From positions 1 through 64,000 of the forward strand of contig JAICTZ010000030.1 of assembly GCA_025936115.1 (NCBI GenBank): a DNA stretch of 64,000 nt, given 5' to 3'. Both the position numbers and the translations under genes were made by a program. The notes under the pieces were generated by a model. That model did not search any database and was not told the origin of the DNA. It worked only from the letters and a program-made list of their open reading frames with translations. Position 1 is the stretch's first letter; every line of letters starts with the position of its first letter. Shown one piece after another: positions 18,959 to 27,035 of the stretch. Origin of the DNA: Polyangiaceae bacterium (GTDB lineage Bacteria; Myxococcota_A; Polyangia; Polyangiales; Polyangiaceae).

Positions 18959-20179
18959 GTGCCCAACTTCTTGACGCTCCCGGTTCTCCGGCCCGCGGCC
19001 CACGTCCTCGGCGCCGCTTTCACCCTCAGCATGGTCGCGTGCTCGAGCAGCAGCGACGCCATTCAGTCCGCCCCCGCGGCCGGGGCCGGCGGTAGCTCGA
19101 CGACGGCAAGCGGCGATAGCGGCGGCTCCCTGGCGGGAAGCGGTAGCGGCGGCATGACCTCTGGTGCCGCTGGAACCAGTTCCGGAAATGCCGGCGCCAG
19201 CGGCGCTCCTCCGAGCGATATCGACGCTCCGCCCCTGCCGGCGCTTCACGTCGAAGGCAACGCCATCAAGGATCCGAACGGCAACACCGTCATCCTCCGC
19301 GGCGTCGATCTGATCGACCTCGGCGCCACGGAGCAGTGGGAAGGCGGCATCAAGAAGATGATCGACCGCCTGACCGATCCCAACGACACGCAAGGTAGCT
19401 CTCCCGGCTGGGCGACGCATGTCCTGCGGCTCGCCGTCGTTCCCGGCGACTCCGACTCCGGCACGCCCGTCGGCTACGTGCCGGGCATCCAATACTACGA
19501 GCGCTTCTTACGCCCGACCGTCGACTACGCGCGGCAGAAGGGCCTCTACGCCGTCATCGACTGGCACTACATCGACGACACCGCGCCGCATCAGGCGACG
19601 ACCACGGCGTTCTGGCAAGACATCGCGCCCCACTTTGCGAGCGATACCAACGTCTTGTTCGAGCTCTACAACGAACCGATGAACCACGGCAGCTGGGCCG
19701 CGACCAAGCCCGACATGCAGGCTTGGTACGACACCGTCCGCGCCGCTGCGCCCGACAATCTCATCCTGATCGGCACGCCGAACTGGTCCCAGAACGTCGG
19801 CGACGCGGCCATGGATCCGCTGTCCGGCACCAACATCGTCTACGTCGCGCACATGTACCCTCAGCACTGGCCGCTCCAATCGCTCAGGAACCAAATCACG
19901 ACCGCCGCCCAAACCGTTCCCGTCTTCATGACCGAATGGGGATTCTGGACGGCACCGATGGATCCCCTGCTGAACGGCAGCATCACGACGTACGGCGCGC
20001 CGCTCCGAGATTTCATCGAAGCCAACCACCTGAGCTGGAGCGCGTGGTGTGCGAGCTCGAGCTGGGCGCCGCCCATGTTCGACAACACCTACGCCCTCAG
20101 GGTGGGTGAAGGCGAAATGGGCGGCTTCGTCAAAGACTGGCTCTACGACCGCCGCAACGACGACCTGCCGGCAGACTGA
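18959..20179 (+). CDS. Glycoside hydrolase family 5 (cellulase-like) lipoprotein
   Basis: 406 aa from a GTG. A signal peptide ends in TLSMVAC, followed by about 60 residues of Gly/Ser/Ala linker and then the GH5 TIM barrel. VLFELYNEPMNHG supplies the acid/base Glu and VPVFMTEWGFW the nucleophile Glu; GLYAVIDWHYIDD and YVAHMYPQHW are further family segments. It probably hydrolyses a beta-1,4-linked glucan or mannan on the cell surface. The last gene before the tRNA and the integrated element, with ordinary composition. Confidence 0.88.
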   Translation: MPNFLTLPVLRPAAHVLGAAFTLSMVACSSSSDAIQSAPAAGAGGSSTTASGDSGGSLAGSGSGGMTSGAAGTSSGNAGASGAPPSDIDAPPLPALHVEGNAIKDPNGNTVILRGVDLIDLGATEQWEGGIKKMIDRLTDPNDTQGSSPGWATHVLRLAVVPGDSDSGTPVGYVPGIQYYERFLRPTVDYARQKGLYAVIDWHYIDDTAPHQATTTAFWQDIAPHFASDTNVLFELYNEPMNHGSWAATKPDMQAWYDTVRAAAPDNLILIGTPNWSQNVGDAAMDPLSGTNIVYVAHMYPQHWPLQSLRNQITTAAQTVPVFMTEWGFWTAPMDPLLNGSITTYGAPLRDFIEANHLSWSAWCASSSWAPPMFDNTYALRVGEGEMGGFVKDWLYDRRNDDLPAD

Positions 20180-20252
20180 CGGCACCTTCCCGCGCCTCGA
20201 ACGCGCGCCGACATCGCGCTCGGGGCACCGAACCCGCCGAATACTCGCAGGC

Positions 20253-20281
20253 TTGAGGAGCTTCGGCTCGTAAGCTAGGCT
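20253..20281 (+). promoter_or_regulatory. Likely promoter of the tRNA-Pro gene
   Basis: TTGAGG (20253-20258) and TAGGCT (20276-20281) are separated by 17 bp and end 11 bp before the tRNA 5' end. Spacing is ideal for a sigma-70 promoter, though the hexamers match the consensus only partly. Confidence 0.5.
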
Positions 20282-20292
20282 CCGCGTCCCTT

Positions 20293-20366
20293 CGGGGTGT
20301 ACCTCAACCTGGTAGAGGGCCGGCTTTGGGTGCCGGCTGTTGCAGGTTCAAATCCTGCCACCCCGA
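20293..20366 (+). tRNA. tRNA-Pro (anticodon UGG)
   Basis: A 74-nt cloverleaf. Acceptor arms CGGGGTG and CACCCCG with discriminator A; anticodon stem CCGGC/GCCGG with loop TTTGGGT giving anticodon TGG; T-arm GCAGG-TTCAAAT-CCTGC. No CCA is encoded. The tRNA is intact because the left end of the integrated element restores its 3' part. The integrase gene runs antisense through it. Confidence 0.95.
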
Positions 20367-21689
20367 CCCTGAATTATCGTTTTCTGACCCCCCAGTTTCG
20401 CCACTGTTCTGGTGCGAAACTCCGATGCGCGGGAGGGCGGCCGTGGGGAGCCGCAGAACCTTGGACGCGTTCTGCAGGTACCGCTGGTGCGCCTCGAGGG
20501 ACGCGTGGCCGGCGAGCGCCGTCGCTTGCTGGACGTTCACGTCCGCGTCGGCGAGCGCTTGCGAGTACGCCCGGCGCCAGCTGTGGAAGTCCACCGGCCG
20601 GGTGTAGGGCGTCTCCTCGAAAAGCTCGCGTTCGCGCGCCGTGAGCTCGCGGCCGGGGACGGGCTCCCACACGTACCGGGTGAGCTTGCGACCGTTCTTG
20701 CGGGTGACGACTTTCGCATGGAGCTCGTCGATACCGAACGCGCGGCGCAGGTCGCGGCGGAAGTTGTGCGCGTGGCTTCCCTTGCCCTTCGCGGCCTTGC
20801 CGGCGTGCTCGCCGCGGCGGGTCGGGAAGACCGGCCCCTTGGCCTTTTTGCCGGTGCGCTCCCACCAGTCCCGGAGGATCGGCCGAAGCATGGCCGGGAT
20901 CTCGAGCGCCTGCGGCGTACCCGTCTTCTTGCGCGGCGCCCACCCGAGCTCGAAGCGGCCGCCCGCCGTGTCAAGCGAAGACCAGTCGAGCGCGTGAAGG
21001 TCACCCGTGCGCAGGCCGCCGAACATGCGCGCGACGCAGGCCATCACCTGGCGTTCGAGCGCGGAGAGCTGCCAGTGCTCCTCGGGGTGCACCCACCCGA
21101 GGTAGCGAACGAGCTCCTCGTCCGTGAGCACGGAGCGGACCTTGCGCACCTTCTTCGGGAACTTCGGGAGCTCGGCTTCGACGCACGGGTTCGAAGTGAG
21201 CACGCCTTCGCGTTTGAGCATGGCGAACACGTTCGCGAGGTCCTGCTTGACGTGCTGGACGGTCTGTTTGCTCTTGCCGGCGGCCTTCGTGCTGTCGAGC
21301 ACGGTGTTGACGATACCCGTCGTGACGGCCGTGACCTCGGTGTTCCAGATGTCTTTGGCGTAGCGCTTGAGCCGTGCGAGTTCGTCCTTCGCCGAGCTCA
21401 CGCCATCGGCCACGCGCGCGTCGTTGCATCGCTTCGTGGCCTCGCCGAACGTCTCGCCGCGCTTCGCGCTCTCGGCGAGCGCCGGCATCGTCGCGCCTGC
21501 CGCAAACTCGGCGATCATGCGCGCCATCTTGCGTCGCGCCGCTGGCTTGCTCTCCGTGTGGAGATTGAACCAACGGCGCACGCTCTCGCCGTCGACCGTG
21601 ACGGTGAGCTGGCACCACCAGTACTTGCCGCGCTGCTCGAGGTGCCCCTTGCGGGGCCGCCCCCCGCGGCCCCTCGTCGATTCCGTCAC
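20304..21689 (-). CDS. int: Tyrosine recombinase / integrase
   Basis: 461 aa from a GTG that overlaps the stop of the upstream YfbU-family gene (GTGA). The N-terminal arm-binding and SAM-like domains (about 1-190) precede the catalytic domain: FGGLRTGDLHALDW with the first catalytic Arg, a TRYVWEPV region, DFHSWRRAYSQALADA with the HxxR pair, LAGHASLEAHQRYLQN with the late His/Trp-position residue, and the Tyr nucleophile in RYLQ. The last ~21 codons are read through the attachment core and tRNA-Pro. In the circular form the same frame would instead continue for 64 codons to a stop at 35623. Confidence 0.93.
   Translation of the reverse strand: MTESTRGRGGRPRKGHLEQRGKYWWCQLTVTVDGESVRRWFNLHTESKPAARRKMARMIAEFAAGATMPALAESAKRGETFGEATKRCNDARVADGVSSAKDELARLKRYAKDIWNTEVTAVTTGIVNTVLDSTKAAGKSKQTVQHVKQDLANVFAMLKREGVLTSNPCVEAELPKFPKKVRKVRSVLTDEELVRYLGWVHPEEHWQLSALERQVMACVARMFGGLRTGDLHALDWSSLDTAGGRFELGWAPRKKTGTPQALEIPAMLRPILRDWWERTGKKAKGPVFPTRRGEHAGKAAKGKGSHAHNFRRDLRRAFGIDELHAKVVTRKNGRKLTRYVWEPVPGRELTARERELFEETPYTRPVDFHSWRRAYSQALADADVNVQQATALAGHASLEAHQRYLQNASKVLRLPTAALPRIGVSHQNSGETGGSENDNSGSGWQDLNLQQPAPKAGPLPG
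20325..20368 (+). repeat. attL: 44-bp direct repeat within tRNA-Pro
   Basis: Identical over 44 bp to 35818-35861. It runs from the second base of the anticodon loop, through the T-arm and acceptor, to two bases beyond the tRNA. Flanking bases differ at both ends, which defines the identity block where integrase must have crossed over. Confidence 0.93.
20394..20423 (+). promoter_or_regulatory. Candidate left arm-type integrase sites
   Basis: AGTTTCGCCACTG (20394-20406) and, inverted, GGTGCGAAACTCC (20411-20423) lie 25-55 bp inside attL. The first recurs exactly at 35698-35710 near the right end, and the second recurs as its reverse complement at 35710-35721. Position and reuse at both ends fit integrase arm-binding sites, although they lie inside the int reading frame. 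Confidence 0.55.
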
Positions 21690-22162
21690 GGCTTTGCTTC
21701 CAAGATGCGAGTTACGTCCGCTGCCGTCAGCTTGTGCCGGTCGGCAGAAGCGTTCCATTCGCGAACCATGCCCTCATACCGCTTCACCATCAGCCGGTGC
21801 GAGTTGAGCCCTATGCTTTCGAATTGCACATTGACGAAACGCTCATCGTCGCGCACAAATCGGGCGTACCCAGCGAGCTTGCCCTCGCGCGAATCGTTCA
21901 TGTCGAAGCCGGGGCACGTCGTGCGATCGGTGGGGTCCGCCAGCTGGAGCGAGGCGAACATATCGAGCACGTCGATGACGAAGCCGCAGTCGTTCTCGCT
22001 TAGGGCATCGGGTTCGATGAATTCTAGGACGGTCGAGTACTCGCCTTCGTACCCGTTCTCGAAAACTTCGGCAGCGCGCGCGTACCCCGTCTCTGGCTCA
22101 AGTTTATCGAGCACCCGGTACAGGAGCGTCAGCTTCAAACGATCGATTCTGGTCAGATTCAT
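21686..22162 (-). CDS. YfbU-family protein
   Basis: 158 aa. The order and content match the YfbU family: an N-terminal helix (RIDRLKLTLLYRVLDKLEPE), ENGYEGEYSTVLEFI, CGFVIDVLDMF, the diagnostic CPGFDMNDSREGKLAGYARF, and LNSHRLMVKRYEGMVREWNA then TAADVTRILEA. E. coli YfbU has been linked to cell death, but its biochemical role is unknown. It overlaps int and the next upstream gene by 4 bp each, so it belongs to the element's integration module and is probably cargo or a regulator. Confidence 0.8.
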   Translation of the reverse strand: MNLTRIDRLKLTLLYRVLDKLEPETGYARAAEVFENGYEGEYSTVLEFIEPDALSENDCGFVIDVLDMFASLQLADPTDRTTCPGFDMNDSREGKLAGYARFVRDDERFVNVQFESIGLNSHRLMVKRYEGMVREWNASADRHKLTAADVTRILEAKP

Positions 22163-22428
22163 GTGATCCTCTCACTCTCTTCATCCAGCAATTCCGAGCC
22201 AGTCACCGCCGCCGCGAGCGCGTACACGCCCGCGAGCTCCTGCAACGCACTCGCCGCGGTCGCAGCCAAAATCGCGGCCCCGCGCACTCGTAACGCCTGC
22301 ATGGCGTAACCGCCGCTGCACTCGGTGTTCACGCTCTCAGCCGCTGCCCTGAGCATCACGCGGGCCCGCTCGGCGTCGTGCTCTTGTTCTGCAACCAAGC
22401 CGTCGAAGGCGTCGAGGCGCGAGCTCAT
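22159..22428 (-). CDS. Hypothetical element protein, Ala-rich helical
   Basis: 89 aa, predicted all-alpha and Ala-rich (ILAATAASALQELAGVYALAAAV). No known family. It overlaps both neighbours by 4 bp (ATGA at each junction), which supports real translation. Two similarly sized unknown proteins lie directly upstream in the same arrangement. Confidence 0.6.
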   Translation of the reverse strand: MSSRLDAFDGLVAEQEHDAERARVMLRAAAESVNTECSGGYAMQALRVRGAAILAATAASALQELAGVYALAAAVTGSELLDEESERIT

Positions 22429-22673
22429 GTTTTCACCCGGCCGCGTGGATTGTTGATCGTGTCGCTGATCGCCGTGACAGCGGTGCTCAGACGAGCCAGC
22501 GTTTCGAACGCGTCGAGCGGGTTCGTACGAAGACCGTTGCGTCGGGCGTCACATTCTGTCATCAGGCTCACGATTGCGTCGCGCTGCTCAGTAAGAGCTT
22601 CGACGATCGCTGCAAAATCGTCGCCGCTCAAGATGCAGGCTTCGCGGTCGACGATGACGGTCTCGGCGTTCAC
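22425..22673 (-). CDS. Hypothetical element protein
   Basis: 82 aa, acidic-to-neutral and helical (DDFAAIVEALTEQRDAIVSLM). No family recognised. 4-bp overlaps with the genes on both sides place it in the int operon. It may be a paralogue-like companion of the 22159 and 22670 products in size and fold, but sequence similarity is too weak to claim. Confidence 0.6.
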   Translation of the reverse strand: MNAETVIVDREACILSGDDFAAIVEALTEQRDAIVSLMTECDARRNGLRTNPLDAFETLARLSTAVTAISDTINNPRGRVKT

Positions 22674-22969
22674 GACGCACCCCCGATTGACGTCCGCTCA
22701 CGGAGCGAGCACGCGGCCTCGTGCACCTGGATCAGGGCATCGACGAGCGACGTGTGTTGCGCCCCGAGCGGGCTCTCGGCCAGACCCTGGATGAGCAACC
22801 AAGTCGCTACATCGAGCGATTCGAGCTCGTCGCTGAAATCTCCCGAGCAGGGCGTGATGACTGTCTGCCCTGCTGCCCGACGGGGCTTGGCGTCGGCGCG
22901 CTGCTCTTGCGCAGTGATATCAGAACGCTTGGTTCCGCTGTGTTTTGGCTGTACTTTTCGCTTCGTCAT
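22670..22969 (-). CDS. Hypothetical element protein with basic N-terminus
   Basis: 99 aa. The first 40 residues are basic and probably disordered (MTKRKVQPKHSGTKRS), followed by a helical region (SLDVATWLLIQGLAESPLG and TSLVDALIQVHEAACSL). No family recognised. Its stop overlaps the next gene; 55 bp separate it from the RHH gene upstream. Confidence 0.6.
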   Translation of the reverse strand: MTKRKVQPKHSGTKRSDITAQEQRADAKPRRAAGQTVITPCSGDFSDELESLDVATWLLIQGLAESPLGAQHTSLVDALIQVHEAACSLRERTSIGGAS

Positions 22970-23024
22970 GAGGCTAACTCCTCGTGGCCAGGGGTCCGGC
23001 TGTTTGCGCAGCGCGGGCCCCGTC

Positions 23025-23303
23025 TCACTTTTTGGGTTTCGGTTTCTTCGGACTCACGCCGCGAAGCTCCTTCGCGAACTCTCTCAATTCTTTGCCGGCA
23101 GCGCGTCCACCGACCCGCTTGAGTTGCTTGGCCAGGTCGGCGAATGGCGCACTGAGGTCGTTCTGCTGATCGTGCTGCTCGCGGATCATGGTCCGGAGAT
23201 AGTCCGACGCGGTCAGACCCTTTCGGTCAGCGAGCTCGCGAAGCATCGCCTGTTCGCTCGCTGTCAGCAGCATTTTGAATTGGATTTCTCGCTTGGGAGC
23301 CAC
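23025..23303 (-). CDS. Ribbon-helix-helix-like DNA-binding protein
   Basis: About 92 aa. The N-terminal ~45 residues read REIQFKMLLTASEQAMLRELADRKGLTASDYLRTMIRE: one beta strand and two helices, the plan of MetJ/Arc RHH or plasmid mobilisation MobC-like proteins. The tail is Lys/Pro-rich. I chose the GTG at 23303, which follows GAGGT by 4 bp; an upstream TTG would overlap the putative -35. It is divergent from the plus-strand gene at 23420, so it may repress that promoter and the int operon. Confidence 0.7.
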   Translation of the reverse strand: MAPKREIQFKMLLTASEQAMLRELADRKGLTASDYLRTMIREQHDQQNDLSAPFADLAKQLKRVGGRAAGKELREFAKELRGVSPKKPKPKK

Positions 23304-23383
23304 GTGCACCTCAGATGTACATGAAAGGGATACGTCTGGCAAGCCTCGTCACGTTGCAGCCCTAAACGGCTCTCTCCTCGCGC

Positions 23384-23411
23384 TTGAGGGCTGCTGGCGG
23401 ACGTGTATCCT
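23384..23411 (+). promoter_or_regulatory. Promoter of the plus-strand element gene
   Basis: TTGAGG (23384-23389), a 16-bp spacer and TATCCT (23406-23411) lie immediately before GAGGAG and the ATG at 23420. On the opposite strand, a TTGCCA-N17-TACATC arrangement precedes the RHH gene, so the 116-bp gap is a divergent promoter pair. Confidence 0.45.
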
Positions 23412-23419
23412 GAGGAGCG

Positions 23420-23863
23420 ATGCCTACAAACCGATTTCCGTTGCGAATTCCCCGTAGGACCAGGGTCAGCCACGATCCGCTGCTCGACATTCTCACCGAC
23501 CTTGCAAACATCCCCGACGTCGAAGTCGGCGTACCGATCACTCTTCAGTGTCCGGGCATTTTTGCGTGCGGCAGGACATGTTCTGCAAAGCGGTACCTGG
23601 AGGAACTCGGCAAGACACTCGCCAAGGGCTTCCCCAATGAATTCGCAGATACAGGCGAGATCATTAGCTCCAACTTCACAAACTTGGCCGCCGAGTCGAC
23701 CGGGAAACGAGCTGCCCATGGCTACATCCATCTCTCATCCGTCCGCTTTTTTTCGCCCGGCGGCGGCCCGCTCCCGAGCAGTCGCGGCGAACCCACAGCT
23801 TTCTGGCGAGCCCGGCTTTCCGAGATAACCGCGTTCTTCCTGGGTGAATTCGAGGCGCATTAG
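23420..23863 (+). CDS. Unknown protein, weak GvpU-like pattern; only plus-strand gene of the element
   Basis: 147 aa with GAGGAG ribosome-binding site. The segment DPLLDILTDLANIPDVEVGV followed by PITLQCPGIFACGRTCSAKRYLEELGKTLAKGF resembles, in spacing, accessory proteins of the GvpU type (an amphipathic helix, then ITLxxxGxxxxGxxxSxxxYxE). That resemblance is from memory and weak. It is encoded against the direction of every other element gene and has its own promoter, the usual setting of a lysogenic-conversion gene. Function unknown. Confidence 0.6.
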   Translation: MPTNRFPLRIPRRTRVSHDPLLDILTDLANIPDVEVGVPITLQCPGIFACGRTCSAKRYLEELGKTLAKGFPNEFADTGEIISSNFTNLAAESTGKRAAHGYIHLSSVRFFSPGGGPLPSSRGEPTAFWRARLSEITAFFLGEFEAH

Positions 23864-23899
23864 CTCACGCCGTCCCGCCCTTCCCGACATGAGCTGATG

Positions 23900-24208
23900 T
23901 CACGTACTTCCACCGAAGCCCGGTAGCGGCGATGCTTCTCGCGCGAGACGGAGACTTTCTGCCGCCTCCACCGAGTCGCGAATAAGCCGCTCTGCGAGTT
24001 CGAGGTGCAGCGGCTCCGTCAGCGACAGCATCGTCGCCACGGGACATCGCGCGCGGCATTCCTCCTCGGTCCCCGCTGCGAGGACCGTTGGCAGGTTGTG
24101 ACGCTCGATGAAGAACCAGCGACTTCCTTCAGCGAGCGCGCGCTGCACGATGTTGCGCCAACCCATCACGCACTGCTCGAACCTCGCATCCACGCTCGAC
24201 TGATCCAT
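23900..24208 (-). CDS. Hypothetical phage protein downstream of tape measure gene
   Basis: 102 aa, two Cys (EEECRARCPVAT), mixed alpha/beta: MGWRNIVQRALAEGSRWFFI near the N-terminus and a helical C-terminal half (LAERLIRDSVEAAESLRLARE). No family recognised. It starts 30 bp after the tape measure stop, the position of small tail-tip or minor tail proteins in siphophages, so a minor virion role is a guess from context. Confidence 0.5.
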   Translation of the reverse strand: MDQSSVDARFEQCVMGWRNIVQRALAEGSRWFFIERHNLPTVLAAGTEEECRARCPVATMLSLTEPLHLELAERLIRDSVEAAESLRLAREASPLPGFGGST

Positions 24209-24238
24209 CGCCCGACCCTGCCCTGTCTGGCTCAGACA

Positions 24239-26561
24239 TCAAGCGTGTTCCGGAGGAGGAGCCTTCGGGTGGTCGGTTGGCGCGCCGGGGAAGTTCTGCA
24301 CCTCGACCTTTAGCGTCGCTGTCTTGAGGGCGGCGATGTCCGTCGCCATTTTTTCTTGGAGCTGCTGCTGCCGAAACGCGGTCTGACGCTCAGTATTCGT
24401 CGCGAGAATCCGCTGCCGCAGCTGCTCGACGGTCTCGCCCGGTTTCCCGACGACACGCTGAAAGTTGTTCTTCTCTTCGGGCTGCTTGAAGAGCGACTCG
24501 TCCTTCGCCATCTCGGTCGCGCGCTTCACGGCTTCCGCCTTCGCGCGCGAGCGCGCGTCGAGGTTCATGTTCTCGTCGGTGCGGCTGAAGGACAGGTCGT
24601 CCTTCACCTTCAGCAGCGTTCCGCCGATATCGCGTAGCCGGGCGATCGCGCCTGACGGATGCAGGAGCATCGCGATCGGGCTGAAATCGACGGCTGACTC
24701 GATGAGCTTGTCGGAGTTGAACTTGCCCTTCTTGTCCACGCCGGGCAGGAGCTGCAGCGCGTCGCGGCCGAGTGCACTGAAGCCCGTGTCGCCCATCGTC
24801 TTCTTGAGACGGCGAAGCTGATCGAGTGCAATGCCCGTGGTGACGACCGCGGGAACGGTAGCTTCGCCGAGCATCGGCCCGCCCATCAGCCCGAAGCGCT
24901 CCGCTCCCGCTTTGATTGCGCGCTCGATGCCGGCGCGGATGACCGACTCGATGCCGGCGCGGAGCAAGCTCGCCCCGAGCGCTGCCACGACGGCCGTCCA
25001 CGGGTTCTGGAGCGCCCATGTGGCGATGTCGCCGAAGGCTTTGACGAGCTTCAGGATCTCCGGCGCGCACTCTTTCAGAGTGGGCAAGAGCTCGACTTGA
25101 ACTTCTTGAACGACGCCGTCGAAGGCTTGCTGGAACTTCTCGACCTGGGTTGACGTCCGGCTGCTGAATTCGGCGAGGGCTTTCTTCGCCTCTTCGTCGG
25201 TGATCTTCGTGCCCCTTGGTGAGCCGATTGACCATTTCGTCGATCGCGGTGAGCCCCTTTTGGCCGCCGCCGGCCTCGCGATACGTGCTTGAGAACGCGG
25301 TCATCACGCTCTTGGCGCGCGTGTCCGCGAACATCTCGCTCAGCTTGCGAGGGTCGTTGCTGGTCGCCGTGATCGCATCCTTGACGATGTCGTCGAACCG
25401 CCGAAGCGTGTTGTCGGGGTTGTAGACGCGTACCCCGTATTCATCGAACTTCTTGAGCCGCGCCCCCTTCTGAAGTGTATTGACCGCGCTAACAACAGAC
25501 GTCGCCGCTTGGGCCGGGTTCGCCGCGCCGCCCTTCATACGCGCGATCTGCGCATATGCCCCCATCAGCACCTGATTCTCGTCGACGTTGCCGCCGAAGA
25601 GATTCGCTAGCGCGAGCAGCTTCGGGCTCTGCCGCGCAACCTGCCGGGTCGCCATCGCGCCACGGTCGCTCTGAACGCCAAACGAATCGATGACCCCGAA
25701 GAGCCGTTCCATCTTATTTGGAACGTTCCCCATGTGCATCGACGCGTCCGCGCCGAGCTGCGCGAGGTCGTTGATGTTCGTCGACGTGACGATCGAGCGT
25801 TCGGCGAGCTTGTCGAGCGCCGCCATGCCCGTCGTGACGTCGCCGCCCCGATCTACGAAGTGCCGAAGCGCCTCGGCCGTCTGCTCGCGGTCGAGCCCGT
25901 ACTTGCTCGAGACCTGCTGGATGCGCCCCTGGATCTCGCGCGCGCTGATCTCGGTGCCGCCGAGGCGGGACTGGTTCGAGATCGCGCCCGAGACGCTCTC
26001 GAGCTTGATGTTGCGCTCGAGCGCGCCGGAGAAGCTCGGGTCGATGCCGAGCCCGTGGACGATGCCGCTCGCCGCGCGGTGCGCGAAGCTCGCGATGGGC
26101 GCGTGCGGCGCCAGGTACCGCATCGCGTAGTGGCTGGTGCGCGTCGCGAAGCGGTCGACCTCGCGGGCGTCGCGCGCGGCCTGCTGCGCCATGCGTCGGG
26201 ACGCCGCGCGTTGGTCGCGCTCGTAGGCGGCGTGATCGCGCCGCATGTCGGCGAGCGCGCGCCGCGATTCGTTCGCCTGCTCGCGCGCGGCGAGCTTCGC
26301 CTGCTTGACCTCTTCGTCGGCGGTCTGCTTGGCGATGCGCTGCTGCTCGCGCGCGGCAGCGCGGGCCTCGCTCACGACGCCGCGAAAGACCTGGGTCTGC
26401 CCGCGGCCGCCAGCGGCAAAGAGTCCCGCCACGTCCCTGGGGACCTGGCCGAGCTCCTTCATGATGAGCCGGCGCGCTTCGACCGCGCTCTGGACTAAGG
26501 GCCTGAAAGCGTATCGTAGAGACTGATCTACGCTCGCCCCAACTTTAATACGCACCTCCAT
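24239..26561 (-). CDS. Phage tail tape measure protein (single-base frameshift)
   Basis: The product would be 773 aa. It begins with MEVRIKVGASVDQSLRYAFR, then a long coiled coil (about 60-150: REQQRIAKQTADEEVKQAKL), an Ala/Gly-rich middle, and a hydrophobic segment near WALQNPWTAVVAALGASLL typical of tape measures. The frame breaks at the run of four G (25212-25215 on the plus strand): before it the frame reads MVNRLTKG, after removing one G it continues TKITDEEAKKALAEFSSRT. Total length 2323 nt is one base over a multiple of three. Tail length by the usual ruler would be short to medium. A sequencing indel, a mutation or ribosomal slippage could explain it. Confidence 0.8.
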
Positions 26562-26563
26562 TT

Positions 26564-27016
26564 TTACGCGTTCTCCCAGGCGTGCACTTCAGGTTCACGC
26601 GAAGGCGGCAGCGCCGTGACGGTCTGCTCGCCCCGCGTGCCCGACCACCGCGCCCCCGGGGCGACACGGCGCCATTCGATGAACCGCTCGAGCTCTGTCA
26701 CAAGCTTTCGGTCCTTGTCGGCATAGCGACCGCCTTCCTCCGCTCTCTCGCGCTTCTTCGTCGCCCACCATTCGAGCGACGCGAGCTCGGTTTCACTCGC
26801 CCACTGGAAGCCCTCGCGGCGGGGGATGCGCACGTCGAACCGCGGGGCGCGCGGGTCGGAAGCCCGCGCCGAGTTCGTGTTGCGCGCCGGTGCGCTTGAT
26901 CGCTCACGCGCACCACCAGCCGGCGACGGCAGCGCGGAGAGTTTCGCGCGCGCCAGGTCGTAGAGCGCCGCCCAACGCGCAGCGTCCGGTAGTGCAAGCC
27001 ATTCGTCTTTCGTCAT
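26564..27016 (-). CDS. Hypothetical phage protein upstream of tape measure gene
   Basis: 150 aa with a strong GAGGAGG site before the ATG. Central part is disordered (SPAGGARERSSAPARN); the C-terminal half contains SETELASLEWWATKKRERAE and WRRVAPGARWSG. It lies 2 bp before the tape measure gene, where tail assembly chaperones are normally encoded, but no slippage site or chaperone signature is visible, so the role is unassigned. Confidence 0.6.
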   Translation of the reverse strand: MTKDEWLALPDAARWAALYDLARAKLSALPSPAGGARERSSAPARNTNSARASDPRAPRFDVRIPRREGFQWASETELASLEWWATKKRERAEEGGRYADKDRKLVTELERFIEWRRVAPGARWSGTRGEQTVTALPPSREPEVHAWENA

Positions 27017-27035
27017 CGCATCACCTCCTCACTCA

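Noticed and set aside
25205..25220. Programmed frameshift in the tape measure gene
   Set aside because: Known programmed slips are in tail chaperones with other slippery sequences, so this remains only a possibility.
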